Positions 33,917 to 45,359 of a stretch of 64,000 nt of DNA are shown here, piece by piece. Made by a program: the position numbers and the translations under genes. The notes below the pieces were generated by a model. The model saw nothing but the letters and a program-made list of their open reading frames with translations. It was not told where the DNA came from and did no database searches. Within the stretch, counting starts at the first letter, position 1. Each line of letters opens with the position of its first letter. Source of the stretch: Massospora cicadina (taxonomy: Eukaryota; Entomophthoromycota; Entomophthoromycetes; Entomophthorales; Entomophthoraceae); contig JAKSZP010015888.1 in assembly GCA_022478985.1 (NCBI GenBank), positions 117,386-181,385 on the forward strand, read 5' to 3'.

Positions 33917-35458
33917 TTGGTTCTAACGGCTAGTTTCCATGCGTTGGCTCTATGCACTGAGCACCACCACGCTGGAAACAGGAGAGTTATAGACACTCTC
34001 CTTACATTTCTGTTCCCCACAAAAAAGGGTCTGAGAAGGGCAGCTGTCCCCCTCCTCTCACAGGGCGATCTCGCCCATGTAGTAGACAAGCAATGGGTGA
34101 TAACTCTTCCTTATATGATCCCATCACCTGTTCAGGCACTTGCCTCCACCAAATTAGTATAGCAAATTGAGGAAAATTGCACCGAAATAATGGAAAACTG
34201 CCACTCCCATGGGCCTAAAGGTTCTTAAGAAGTCAAGGGCAACGAGCCATCAAAATCAAGTTACAGAAGCCTTAACATCTTAACTACATTTCTGACGGGC
34301 ATGCACATTCAGTAAATGAGGAATCAAGTGTCAAATTCTTGGAAAACCTCACCAATGGCATTGTGCCATTGGAAAATGTTGTCATTGTTTTTTAACCTTC
34401 CTCAAAATCATTGAGGACAAAGCCAACGGACATGTAGCTCTTAAAAAGGATGTGTCTTGAACGAATCCTCAGTTAAACTCACTAATAGCTTTGGACCATT
34501 GGGAAATGTTATCACCAATTTGAAACCCACCTCAAAAATATTAGCAACAATGCCCGATGGCATTTACCTTCTATGACAAATGTCCTTAATGGAAAGTCAT
34601 AAGTGAAAGTTGCCCCTATCCCAAGACCCTCCCCTCAAAATTTGGAATCATCATTTGATGTATCTCACTTGGCTGAATGGATGTCAAAGTGACCAGGTGC
34701 AGGCAGGTTGGGTACCCTTAACCAGTTTCTGACCTCTTAGGCTGCCCCTATGTGGGGTGGCCTTAGGAGGTTCATGTCATCTGTCAGGTGAGATGCCGTC
34801 GCACTAATTGTTGAAAATGTGGTAAAACTGCAATTCAGGCGTCAGAGGTTGAACTGATCACAACTTGGCCTGCCTCTGAAACTTTGAAGTCAGTTTAAAG
34901 TAAACTTGTCTTTTTCTCCTTTTGCTCAACTTTCCCCGGGTTAGGTCAAATCTTGAGGGCCCCAATCCTAAGTCTTTTTATGATTTTCCTCAAATCAATA
35001 ATCTATTCAAGCAGTCATAACACATTGATAAAATTGATGGTGATTTATACTTCTAAAATCCAATAAAAATCCTGTTTCCTTAAATCATTTTTATTATGAC
35101 AATATTCAAACCACCCAACCTGATCTCATTTTTCCCAAATCCCAAACACACGGGCCCAGGGACCATGATAGCCTGGTTTGTTGCCAGGTCTCTTTTCACA
35201 TTTATGACCTTTTTGCGCTCACTGGCAAAATCTTTTCCAGCTCAAATTAACGTCGTTCAAGCAGCAGTGCCTCTGGCATTTGTGCTTGCCATTTGGGTGT
35301 TTTGCCATCCAGATATGCAGGCTGGTCTAAACTTAACTTGCTGCTATCCTGAAATGAATGACCCCATAACCATAATGGCGGTAGGTTATGAATTGTTATC
35401 CAAGTCCATCACCACCAGGCCAATCATCAATGATACTTCCTGCACTGTCCAAATGTGA
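33917..35458 (+). repeat. LTR-like segment related to the E4 LTR, with two ORFs
   Basis: 33917-34162 encodes PLLSQGDLAHVVDKQWV, matching PLITQGNLAHVVDEQWV in the E4 U3 ORF. 35096-35458 encodes AVPLAFVLAIWVFCHPDMQA, matching AMPLSFGLAFWVFTHPNWQA in the E4 U5 ORF. The spacing of about 1.3 kb equals that in the E4 LTR, and a CCAATAAA signal sits at the corresponding place (about 35058). So this is most simply a diverged solo or 3' LTR of an E4-related family. Clear TG...CA ends and a target duplication are not visible. Confidence 0.55.
35096..35458 (+). CDS. Predicted two-helix membrane protein (E4 U5-ORF family)
   Basis: An open frame of 120 codons. Residues about 24-42 and 55-75 are hydrophobic and likely membrane-spanning. 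The conserved core W-V-F-x-H-P-x-x-Q-A-G-L-N follows the second helix and is shared with 52723-53094. Uninterrupted from ATG to stop, unlike most ORFs nearby. No known family recognised. Confidence 0.45.
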   Translation: MTIFKPPNLISFFPNPKHTGPGTMIAWFVARSLFTFMTFLRSLAKSFPAQINVVQAAVPLAFVLAIWVFCHPDMQAGLNLTCCYPEMNDPITIMAVGYELLSKSITTRPIINDTSCTVQM

Positions 35459-35775
35459 TTTCAGGAAAAATCTTTTTAAATAGACTTTTTTACTAATTTT
35501 TGTATAAGAGTTGAGGAATCATGACACTCATTTTGCAAAGTGTCCAAATCCACAGGTACAATCAAGAAGGATGGGCACTTACCAGTTTGAGGCAGCAATA
35601 ATAATGCCTAGACGCACCAACCCTAGTTCAAATGAGACAATGGTGGTGGCCCCATAGAGGCTGTGACAAATGGCTTTACATTTAATTAACACTTTAATGA
35701 AACCCACACTTGAATAATTCTCACACATGTAAAATAAAATGGTTGGTCAACTAATTTCAGATGAGTGTCTGTAAC

Positions 35776-36620
35776 TCACTTGTTCCCAGAGAGGTGGTGC
35801 AGGATGCACACCCACACCGCCAAGGAACCAACGGTTACCAATATTAAAAATAGGGCTTCATGGAGGGCTCCAGAGCAAAAGGGACCAAGGGCGAGGGTGT
35901 ATAACACAGTGTATAATAGTAAATAACAAAGAAACAACAAAACCTGGTAGGACTCCAATTGGTAATCCATATCCAAGTAAAGATTGGTGCTAGTGTGCTT
36001 GGGTGCCTCCATCTGAGGTGACCAGGGCGGCCTAAAGGGGCACCAGATACTGTATTTATTTTTGATAAAGTAAAGTTGCCAACGTTGTTGGAGATCTCCT
36101 CAAAGAGGTCTTCACACAGGTTTGCACAAGGAACCATAAAAACGTAAATTTAATGGGAAATTTTATTTAGGAAGTTAACCAATGAGGAAAGTTGGTCTCT
36201 TGGAAACATACTTAAACGATTAATGGTGAGTCATCAATTAGTGGAAGTGGTGCTAAGCCTAAGTGCACCAATAGGTGCACGCTGCCATCAGTCAGGAACC
36301 TGTAACTTAAAATTGACTGAACTCAAACTATGGATTGTAATTGTACTTGACCCAATTTGGTAATATCAAAATTTAAACAGATTTCTAAAGTCCGTTCCTT
36401 GAGCAACCATAACAAATTGTCAGAATTGAGAACGTAGCTAGTGAGTTTTTAACGCCCTGACTTTAATGCCAGGCGAGCATCATGCACATTCCCAAGATCA
36501 ACCTGGGCATATTTCGCCTGTACCCAACGTTGTTCCAGGGTATGTTTAAGGTCAGGGAGGCCTGCCAACTTAACTCTTTTTAGGCCTCCTGAAGTGCAGC
36601 TTTATTCTTGCAATCTGTGC
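35776..36620 (-). pseudogene. Module A, first minus-strand copy
   Basis: Inverted relative to 33158-33911. It holds HTLEQRWVQAKYAQV near 36560-36515, CEDLFEE near 36100, and two overlapping frames at 36137-35776, one of which has a strongly hydrophobic run (VLLFLCYLLLYTVLYTLAL). It lies about 615 bp downstream, on the minus strand, of the second minus-strand copy. Confidence 0.45.
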
Positions 36621-37200
36621 TCTCTTTATGTCATGGAGACATGACACCCAGATTTTCACCAGCATCCGTTGTTGATTTTGAAAAATGAAGTGTCCTACGT
36701 TGTTTGGAACCTCCTCAAGAAGGTCAGCATACAGGTTCTCCAAAGAGACCATGCAAAAAAACGTAAAATTAACAGGAGTATATTAAGCAAGTTGACCAAC
36801 AAGGAAAGTTGGTATCAAGGAAACATTAATAGCTGTTGGGGGAAAATCATCAATATGCGGAAATGGTACTAAGCCTAAATGAACCAATAAGCGCACACTA
36901 CTATCAGTCATGGTACTGTAGCTTGAGTAAGTCTGAACTTGAGTTGTTGATTGCAGCTGAATACTCCAAGATCTGGAAATATTGTAAATAGAAAGGTTTT
37001 TAAATTCCATTCTCCAAGTAACGTAACAAACTATTCATATAAGTAACAAAGTTGGTGCGCTTTAACGCTTTCAATGTAACTCTGGGCTGATCATCACGTG
37101 CATCCCCAGGACCTACTTGGGCATATTTTGCTTGTACCCAGCGTTGTTCCAGACTTTCTTATGATCAAAAGAGTCATGTTAACTTAAATCTTTGTCTTCC
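36621..37200 (-). pseudogene. Module A, second minus-strand copy (tandem)
   Basis: LEQRWVQAKYAQVGPGDARD is readable near 37160-37100, then an open frame at 37010-36783 and a YADLLEEVPNNVGHF block at 36752-36570. The two landmarks are each about 610-620 bp from those of the first minus-strand copy, so the two form a direct tandem duplication. The membrane segment is missing here. Confidence 0.45.
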
Positions 37201-37477
37201 TCGCGCCCACCCCTGTTTCTACAATATGTATCCTCAACTATGTCATGTAACCATGAAAGATGGAGAACTTTGCAGCTTTGGCTAAGGAGGTGGAACATAA
37301 GGGGTAAACACAACTGCAATTCTCCATTGGTTGAGGTCCAAGAGTGTAGTTTATGTGGTATCCTGTGAATCCTTTGGTTGGCTTCTTTTTCTACAAGTTG
37401 AAGTCATTCTTCTAAGGTAAGAGAGGACTGACTGGGTTTCTATAGTTCAGTAAAACATTCTGAAAGATTCTTCAGTG

Positions 37478-37930
37478 TAATGGACAGGGCTCCCAAGGCC
37501 CAGCCTGCCACTGGCTGTGAACCCAAACCTCCAGATGGGGGTCACTCCCACAAGGGAAAGGGCAATAGCCATACCAAAACCCCAAGGCTCCTATCCAGGC
37601 AGGTAGCCTTTCCAGGCACACTGGGCTGATGTGCGGCAAACTGGCCTCTGTTACCTTGGGCCCACTCTGGCAACCGCCATACTGAAGGGATGGGCACTGG
37701 CTGAGGTGCAACGGACATTGATGTCCTTCCAGCCTCTGGTCACCCACGCCACAGCCTTTGACAAGCTCCCCCAGCCAAACTCCACTTGGCTGGGGTATTC
37801 CGCTTCGCCAGGGCATTGCCATTTCCAAAGGATCTCAGGACATCTACCCCCTTCCTCACTTATGATTGCACCACCATTTGCGCTGAACCAACCTTCCAAA
37901 CAAATAAAATACAGTAATAAATCATCTTAA
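37478..37930 (+). other. GC-rich segment ending in AATAAA signals
   Basis: Markedly richer in G+C than its flanks, with open frames on both strands (37631-37930 plus; 37472-37828 minus). It ends with two AATAAA-type signals at 37899-37925 on the plus strand. Probably part of the same retroposed or retroelement block as 33158-37200; coding strand and product not recognised. Confidence 0.35.
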
Positions 37931-38897
37931 TTGTAACAGGTCTAGCAAATAGAAGCTTTTATTGAGGTGAACTTAAAGTTTAAGATAGAATTCCAAAGCG
38001 ATGTCCACTGGGGGAAACCTATCTTTGAAATATTACCTAAAAAGGTTAAATGTATTGTCGATCATGAGGTGTTTAAAAGCCTCCAGAATTAACGGCGTCC
38101 TTGAAACTTGTCAGTGAATGGGAGAGCCTCAAAATGGATAACCACATAAATATTAATATAATTATCCTGCTATTAATCCAACTAGGAGAACCTCATTGGC
38201 TTAATGGAATTGCACCCATTGACATACCAAAATCTTGTAATTCCCAACTTTACAAGATCCATGTGTGTTCATCAATCATTACATTCAGAAGGGATTCTAC
38301 CACCTAAGCAATCTGGTGGGACACTGTTGAAGTTCCCATGAAACTATGGTCAGGATTCTGCAGCTTTACATAGAAAAAGGTCTTATGAATCAAAACTAGC
38401 TCCCTCAAAGGCAAAACTGTCAGAAATTCACAAAACTAAGGAATGTGTAACAAGAGCTGAGGTAGAAACAAGAGAAGGAGAAAGAAATAGCTTTCATATT
38501 CAGGAACACAATGGAGAAGATGACCATCAAGAGAGTGGTTGTATGTTTTTACCAAGAAGGTAAAAATCTTTGGGGTATAACCATTACATTTCAGAATAGG
38601 ATTATCAGAGTAAAATAATTTTTGTCTAATGTGATGGGTGGAGAATTTTCAAATGTTTACAACACAGTTTGGTAGGAGGGTCCAGTTGAGGACTCAAAAC
38701 AAGAAAGCACTCCAGAGGTATGATTATGGGCTCATTTTCTTGTGTAACAGCTAATTTAATGACTTGAGCCAAAGAAAGGACAACGTTGGAGGCAAGAAGG
38801 GGGTATGACCTCCTTACAGGGCGTAGAGAGACATAAACAAATTATCAAGGTCCAATTATAGTCCATATTGCTTGTAAAGCCAATATCTTCTTTTACT
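37931..38897. other. AT-rich spacer
   Basis: No gene or repeat recognised; a 68-codon ORF at 38101-38307 has no motif. Confidence 0.45.
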
Positions 38898-38915
38898 TCT
38901 AGAAAAAATATTTTT

Positions 38916-38929
38916 TTAGTACTAGATGG
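38916..38929 (-). mobile_element. Ultra-short retroposed insertion, copy 4
   Basis: A 14-nt insert, CCATCTAGTACTAA on the minus strand, lies between exact 18-bp duplications (38898-38915, 38930-38947). On the minus strand the target reads TTTT/AAAA. Confidence 0.82.
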
Positions 38930-38947
38930 TCTAGAAAAAATATTTTT

Positions 38948-40011
38948 AAAATTGCAAATTAGCTTGATGTTTAGAGCTTCTTGGTAATTATCAGAAGCTA
39001 AAGTTGCTTAAAGTATCTTTGCCTGTGTAAATTGATCACTAAATATATAATTATTTCTTTATAATTGTTAGCTTTGTTTCTGCAGAGTCCACAGACATAT
39101 TGACCCTTAGTAAGCCAATTTATGGTAATCTAATCTCTAAACTTTTCTTCTAGGCCAGTTTTAAATTTTAAAATGGTGGCTCCATCATTATCATGCCTTT
39201 TTGCATATAATTTCTCATATCAATCTATTCTAAAAGCCAATTGTTTGGTTTTCATCATTATCACAAAACTTTATATTAAAGAAAGAAGTTTTTGTGGGCA
39301 TCTAATTTTTCAAATTATCATCTAAAAATCAACCCTTTTTATTGTAAACTTTTTTAGTAGATATTAGTTTCATTTCGTCTGATTTATCAGACTGCAATTT
39401 TCAAATGTCACTGCCTTCATTACCTACTTGTTCATTTTTGATCTTTTTTAAATAAGATTAAAATATGTTGCGTCCAGGCAACGCCTTGACCTTTACAAAT
39501 CACAGCATATCATGTTGATTCTCACCAAACATATTATGATAAATAACCACTTTTATCGCCACTGTTGTCCTCACCTCACCCAGCCCCAAAAACAACTTTA
39601 CTAATGCATCCAAACCATCTGGCACTCCTTTAGTGGTCATAATTATATTAAAAAAACCTTCTACTTCCAAGTTTCTTTATTCTTTTTTTGATGATGTTTC
39701 ACTATAAATCTGTCTTTTCAACCCAAGACTCAGATTTTGGAATCTAAGACCATTTGCACCAAAATCATTAATTATTAAATCTCAATCTGGCTGTAAACTA
39801 AAAAGAAAAGGGCGATTTACTTTTATGAAACCAAGACTTGATTTCATAGCCTCACGCTTTCATTTCATAGGGGAACATCACAATTTCTTAACCATGGGTA
39901 ATCTGGGAAAGAAAATGCGCATCAATGTATTAAATGGGATTTTAAGTGGATGGCGCTTACCAAGAATATCCCAGCGTGGATTGAGTGTTGTCTATTATTT
40001 ATCACTTAAAA
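38948..40011. other. AT-rich spacer
   Basis: No recognisable gene. 39470-39640 is slightly more GC-rich but gives no motif in either strand. Confidence 0.45.
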
Positions 40012-40013
40012 TA

Positions 40014-40555
40014 CACAGTGCATTCAAAAAGTTCTGGGACTAACGTTTTAAAGACACAACTTTACAAATAAATAAACTTTCATTTATCATAATTTAACAT
40101 ACAGCCTTTCCCTCTCTATACATATTTATATTGCTAAAACAATTGTTAAAAGGTATGCACATAGTTCCTATTTTGTATAACCATGTTTAAACCAGCTGTC
40201 ACATTCTTCTGAATTGTCTCTACTTAATCAAAAGGATGAACCTTCAGATTATAATTATCCACCCTATTCACCATATTTGGCTCTGTCTGACTTCTTTCTG
40301 TTCTCTAATCTGAAGGTGGCACTGAAGGTTCATCCTTTTGATAAAGTAGAGACAATTCAGAAGAATGCGACAGCTGGTTTAAACATGGTTATACAAAATA
40401 GGAACTATGTGCATACCTTTTAACAATTGTTTTAGCAATATAAATATGTATAGAGAGGGAAAGGTTGTATGTTAAGTTATGATAAAAGAAAGTTTATTTA
40501 TTTGTAAAGTTGAGTCTTTAAAACGTTAGTCCCAGAACTTTTTGAATGCACTGTG
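40014..40555 (+). mobile_element. Palindromic Tc1/mariner MITE
   Basis: 542 bp flanked by TA (40012-40013, 40556-40557). Two 234-bp arms (40014-40247 and 40322-40555) are inverted copies around a 74-bp loop. The tips read CACAGTGCATTCAAAAAG. The plus strand across loop and right arm encodes the C-terminus of a mariner-type transposase (40214-40423: YPPYSPYLALSDFFLFSNLK, ending in TAA). The catalytic Asp of the usual S-P-D-L-A-P is Tyr here. The left arm is an inverted copy of the transposase end, so the MITE arose by inverted duplication of a mariner 3' end. Confidence 0.88.
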
Positions 40556-40559
40556 TATG

Positions 40560-41760
40560 ATCAAACATGACTCAATGGACTACTTGACACCCTGAAACAA
40601 GTGGAAGTTACCTGGATGTCTCATTCAATAAATTTTATTATCAACCTCCCAGTGTCCAAAGGCTTTGATACCCTCACAGTGGTAGTCACTTAATCTAAAA
40701 ATTACTCCACGATCATCCCATGTATTACATTCACTACAACCAAAGATTTTCCCAGTCGTTCATGACACTTTTAGAATGTTTGATGTCTTAAGAGAAGTGG
40801 TCAATAGCCAAGGGCCACAATTCACCTTTAGAATTTGGGAAGTACTTTATAGAAAACTGAAGGTCAGACTGCTTAGGTACTTAGAATATCACCCACAAAT
40901 TACAATGGACAAACATGAAGTACTAACCAGTAACTTAAACTGTATTTTTGATGCTATGCCACTAATGCATGATAGTTTGTACTAACCTTTTGGCAGAATT
41001 TCTAATTATCTTTTTGCTGCACACGTTCAGGTGTGTCCCTCATGTTTGTAAATCTTTATTACAACCCCACTCCTATAGTAGGAACTATGATCTTAGTATT
41101 ATCCCAATTGCAGACTTCACCTCACACATCATAAAATTCTGATAAAAGTTCAAACCAACTTATAAAATCAACAAATGATGCCAAAACAATTTGCTGACAA
41201 GAAGCGAAGGGCAGCTTCCAACTATTAAGTGGGGCCCTGGTTATGGTGGATACTGATAATTTACACCAAAAAGTCCCTTGTAATAACTTTTCCTGCAAGT
41301 TAGCTGGGCAATTTCCAGGTTTTGAAAGGGTTAAATGGGGGTGTTTATGCCTTAGATTGCTGCCCCATTGGAAGGTCCATGTATCAATTCACACTTTCTC
41401 TGTCTAGTAAAAGGTCAAAAACAAGAGGTGGTAGAACAGATTTTAACAGAAGGTACCCCTAAGCTTAAGTTGAGGATACTTTGAGTTTGCAAAAAGTCAA
41501 ATGCGACCTCATCAATAAATTTCTTGAATAGGTACTCATCTTACAAGAGCAACTGTGTTCTCACCAAAGATATAACCATCTTTCAAAAACTAATTAGTCA
41601 ATTCCATGAAACAAATCTCAATTACACTTAATTTCGCCCACTTAAGAGGACTGAGATTGCATAGAAAACTCTCAGTACTTCATATAATCACTCCTTGGTA
41701 AAGGCCATCAAGGTAGCAGTGGACCCTGCCTTCAAGGAAAGGAACATATAGATTACCTGA
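40560..41760 (+). pseudogene. E6: chromovirus integrase remnant
   Basis: Conceptual pieces: NFIINLPVSKGFDTLTVVV (40630-40690, where E4 has SIDFIVDLPCSNGFTVVMVV), then 40776-40985 REVVNSQGPQFTFRIWEVLY and YHPQ, then near 41280-41400 a segment like the post-core G-P-F/HP-x-F-H domain. The first catalytic Asp is Asn and the second (D-x-G-x-Q-F) is Asn as well. Nothing of RT or LTRs remains. Confidence 0.65.
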
Positions 41761-42161
41761 TGCATCTATCATGATGAGCTTAAACTTTCACCCCTTCAGG
41801 ACCAAGAGGGGCACTAATCTATGAGCCTTATTGCTAGTAAAAATATAAGACTTGTTCAACCCTTAACAAGTGATGGATCACCATAACAATTACATTTCTG
41901 AACCACCTAACCCACAAATGGTCACTCAAGCCAAGCCTTAATTATTTTTAATTGGGTTTTTTGTATGTTAAAAGCAATTAAATGTGCACTGGAGTATCAG
42001 GGATGGTTGGGAGCAAAGTGACAAGTGAGATAACTTGCTAAATAAGAGAACTAATTAGAGGACATATTGCTTGTAGATAATTAAACCTGTAAGTTCTTGG
42101 GTTAAAAACTTTACAAAAAATTACAGGAAATTTTTTTGGATAAAATATAAATAAACAATAC
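41761..42161. other. AT-rich spacer
   Basis: Nothing recognised. Confidence 0.45.
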
Positions 42162-42178
42162 TTTAATGAATCAATAAG

Positions 42179-42313
42179 GAGGAGTGGTAGCATAGCAGGG
42201 TGGTTCCTGCTCCACTCTGGGTTGGGTTTTAATTGTTATAAGTTCAAAACCAGCACAGGCTAAAAAACTCAGTGTGGTATAATTGTCTCAAAGTTGACTC
42301 ACCTCGTTTAGCT
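42179..42313 (+). repeat. SINE-B copy 1 (short tRNA-derived)
   Basis: 135 bp with a tRNA-like head (GGTAGCATAGCAGGGTGG; B box AAGTTCAAAACC) and the tail GTTGACTCACCTCG. Flanked by TTTAATGAATCAATAAG (42162-42178) and TTTAATGAGTTAATAAG (42314-42330), a 17-bp duplication with two differences. Confidence 0.82.
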
Positions 42314-42330
42314 TTTAATGAGTTAATAAG

Positions 42331-43635
42331 ATAAGATATTGTCAAAGCAGAATCTCAAGTATAGAAACCTCAAATGAAATATTATAAATACCTATGGTTC
42401 TTCTACATGCTTGAAAATTTAAATCCTATTTAATATACCAGGTATAAAGCCAACACCTTGCTAGTGATAAGATGTTGACGTCTTTATTCTCACTTATAGA
42501 AAACTTACTAAAGAATTTCAAGTTTCAGATAAATTGTATAGATACCATCACCCGCAATACAACAAATAATACCTATGGAGGACCTCATATGCTAGCTCAA
42601 GTTGTAATGGTGATGATGGACATAATGCCATCCTTGAAGGCTTCAAAGAAGATTAGTTTGCAGTAAATATAAAAGGCTTCCAAATAACTTTATATCATGT
42701 GCTATCCTCAATTACTCTTTTTTAATATTTCTACTTTTGCACCAACACTAATTCAAAGCCTTGTTGTCTATAATAATTGTATGGATGCTATGGTATCCAT
42801 GTTTGAAGTTCAGTTTCTCTTGGATTATCATTCTTTTTCAGAAACAATAGGAATTATATAAAGTTTGATATAATACTCACTGGAAATGATATTTGATGTT
42901 TAAGCTATCAAAAAATTAAGCAGCAGTCAGTAAGATAAACCATTTTAAATTTAAAATTTTCAATGTAAGTAGTATTGATAAAAATCCCCCCCATTGGGTT
43001 GGGACCATCTAGTACTAAAAAAAAAAGTAGTATTGATAACACTAGACTACAAAAAAAAGCAAAGTTCACTTTATTTTTACAAAAATAATAAATCCTAACC
43101 AGACTGGGGTTGAAGAACAAGCACTTGCCACCAAAAGGTTATCTTGGCTCTTTGTTCAGCGATTATTATAATTATATTATATTTACAAACTCTATATTTT
43201 ACAAACTCTTCTCTTCAGAGTCTTAACTATTTAGCTATGTACTGGACTGTTTCTTCTTAAAGTAGCCTACTTCTGGGGCATCTACTGACATTCTAAAAAA
43301 TATACAAGATCAGATAAGCTCTACTTTCCCGGATACCATCATCCCATTGCTGAAATGTTTTGATGGAAGCACTCTTCATGCTCATCACTCAAAGCACTAT
43401 AGTTTTTTATAAAAATTGAGGTGAGAGTACAGAAATAAGATCTTCAGTGACATATCATAACATAACTCTAATTACGTCCCTAGAAATTCATAAAAAACAA
43501 AATTGTACTTTTCAGCTTTTTGGTATCCCCAAGATTTTGAACAATTTTATAGGGTTTTTAAGATCTTTTCTATTTACTTCACATGTATTACAGCAATTCG
43601 TGGTTTAAAGGGTTTCTTTCTCTATTTTGCAGTTT
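42331..43635. other. AT-rich spacer with ultra-short insertion copy 5
   Basis: No gene recognised. Short ORFs (42472-42666, 42908-43120 minus) have no motif. Confidence 0.45.
42981..43024 (+). mobile_element. Ultra-short retroposed insertion, copy 5 (longest)
   Basis: A 44-nt insert: about 21 further bases (ending CCATTGGGTT), then GGGACCATCTAGTACT and A8, between exact 14-bp duplications AAGTAGTATTGATA (42967-42980, 43025-43038). It shows that the shared sequence extends upstream, so the shorter copies are probably 5'-truncated. Confidence 0.85.
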
Positions 43636-43758
43636 AAATAATGGTAGTATAAAAACTGGGTTTTTTCTTTCCACTTGGAGTCACTTTTATGCAATTTTAT
43701 TTAAAAAAGTAAGTAAACAACTATTGATAAAACGCCAGACGCTCCCATTCAATCCCCA

Positions 43759-44515
43759 ATGACGTCAGATTTTCTGCTGGCTGCTCCAGTGTGGGGCAGC
43801 GGCGAAACCCCACCCAGCATTTTCTGTCTGGTGGGAAAATGCACTTGGACTGGTTCATCCAGTCCCACTAAGTCCTTGGGTCAGTTTAATCCGCCCAAGG
43901 ATTTTGCCATCCACCTGGCACATACCCAGGATGTTCCTCACAGCTCACTTGTTCTCCCCCAGTCCCAGCTCCATTTTAGCCTTTGGGTCGAGTATGGGAG
44001 ATTGTTCCCATATGAGGAACAAGCAATTATTGACTTGGCCCAGGTGGTGATGCTGCCAGCTGTATTTATAGACTTCCGCCCCTTTAAAGGGTATTTTGAC
44101 CTAAGCTTCACCTGTGAAGCTGATGCCGCCATTGCGGCTACAGTGCCCCTGGTCTTCAAGGGCACCTCTATACCAACAACACGCACCCAGCTCCCCACCA
44201 ACACCACCATGGTAGTCCAGTTTGCGGGGTTGCCCACCCATCTCCCCCCACAGTACTCCATCAGGAGTTGATGGAAGGTTTTGCCACATACAGCTCCAAC
44301 CCCATCCTCCAGTTTGTGGTCCCCAATGGGGATGCTTGCCTAGCTGGGCCTCTGGCATTCACCACAATCAGCCCAAAATTTTTAAAAATTGCGTTGTTGT
44401 TCCCCCCACGCCATCATTCCCTCTGCCCCCCACCCATTCTGGGCCCATGTCAAGGGTGGGAGGACAATCTGTCCTTTCTGCTTTGAGTTAAATCGCTTAA
44501 AGCATAAATGCCCCT
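43759..44515 (+). pseudogene. Gag/ORF1-like protein with degraded zinc knuckle
   Basis: The first 170 codons are open (MTSDFLLAAPVWGSGETPP...), then the frame continues after a shift at 44268 (MEGFATYSSNPILQFVVPNG) and another at about 44389. The segment TTMVVQFAGLPTHLPPQYS looks like the start of an RRM-like or gag-like fold. Near 44478 CPFCFELNRLKHKC matches CX2CX4HX4C except that His is Arg, a zinc knuckle with one mutated ligand. Most likely a LINE ORF1/gag-type protein; the specific family is not identified. Confidence 0.5.
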
Positions 44516-44904
44516 CACTTGTGGCTTCCTCAGACCCAGTGCTGTCATTATCTGGCCCCCATTTAGCCCCACACCCTACTGCCTTTCAGCATGGGTACAA
44601 TCCTACCCCCTCCCCCAAAGCCTGCTGCTGCTTTAGTGCCCGCTGCAGCCAACCAGCCCCTTCCTCAGGCCAGTGCCACTTGCACCTCATCCAATCAGGA
44701 AACAGCTTAGACTAATGTGGGTTTCCACGTTATCCTGCAATTGTCAGCCACACCACTTCAATTTTCTGACCCCAATTTTGAGTTTGACATGAACCCATGG
44801 TCCTCATTGGCTAAACTGAAGAGATGGGTAATTTAATTGAAGCCTTGCAGCACAATATGATGAATTTATCCAGGTACAGAGACCCAAACCAGTCGCTCAA
44901 CAGT

Positions 44905-45359
44905 TTTATGCCCCCCAACTGGACACCTTGGAGTTTCTCTCAGACCACCAGCTTGCTGTTGCAGCAGCTGCCCACCCTGACATAGACACCATCTGTGAGA
45001 TGGCTGAGTTATCAGTAGTGGCACTAGCCACGGTACTTTCACCTCCCATCATCAAGCCATCCACATCCCCACCTAACAGAAATACCACCCAATTTGCCCA
45101 CAGGCGCGCTAAGGAAGCTATCCAGAGAGTGGTTTCCACCTTGCAGGCCAACCCAAGAGTCACCCACGCCTCTGTGGCTTCACTGTCCCAGCTCCCTGCC
45201 ATCTGCATTAAGGCGGAGGCCACCATTTCCAGGTACATTGGTAACTTACTGTCCTACAGTAATTTCCTCAACCAGCCAATCATTAGTGTCCTCGCTCCCC
45301 ATGTCACTGATCACCCCACCCCTTTACTCTCCTCCTTGTCCCACGCTCTTGCCAAATAG
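44905..45359 (+). pseudogene. Second ORF of the 43.65-kb retroposed unit
   Basis: An open frame of 143 codons from 44928 (MEFLSDHQLAVAAAAHPDID), itself open a little further upstream. Ala/Ser/Thr-rich and helical in character, ending SSLSHALAK. It may be the C-terminal part of the gag-like protein after frameshifts. No motif recognised. Confidence 0.4.

Noticed and set aside
43938..44358. Long minus-strand ORFs opposite the gag-like protein
   Set aside because: The high G+C of the retroposed unit makes stops rare on both strands; the plus strand has the leader, the ATG and the zinc knuckle.
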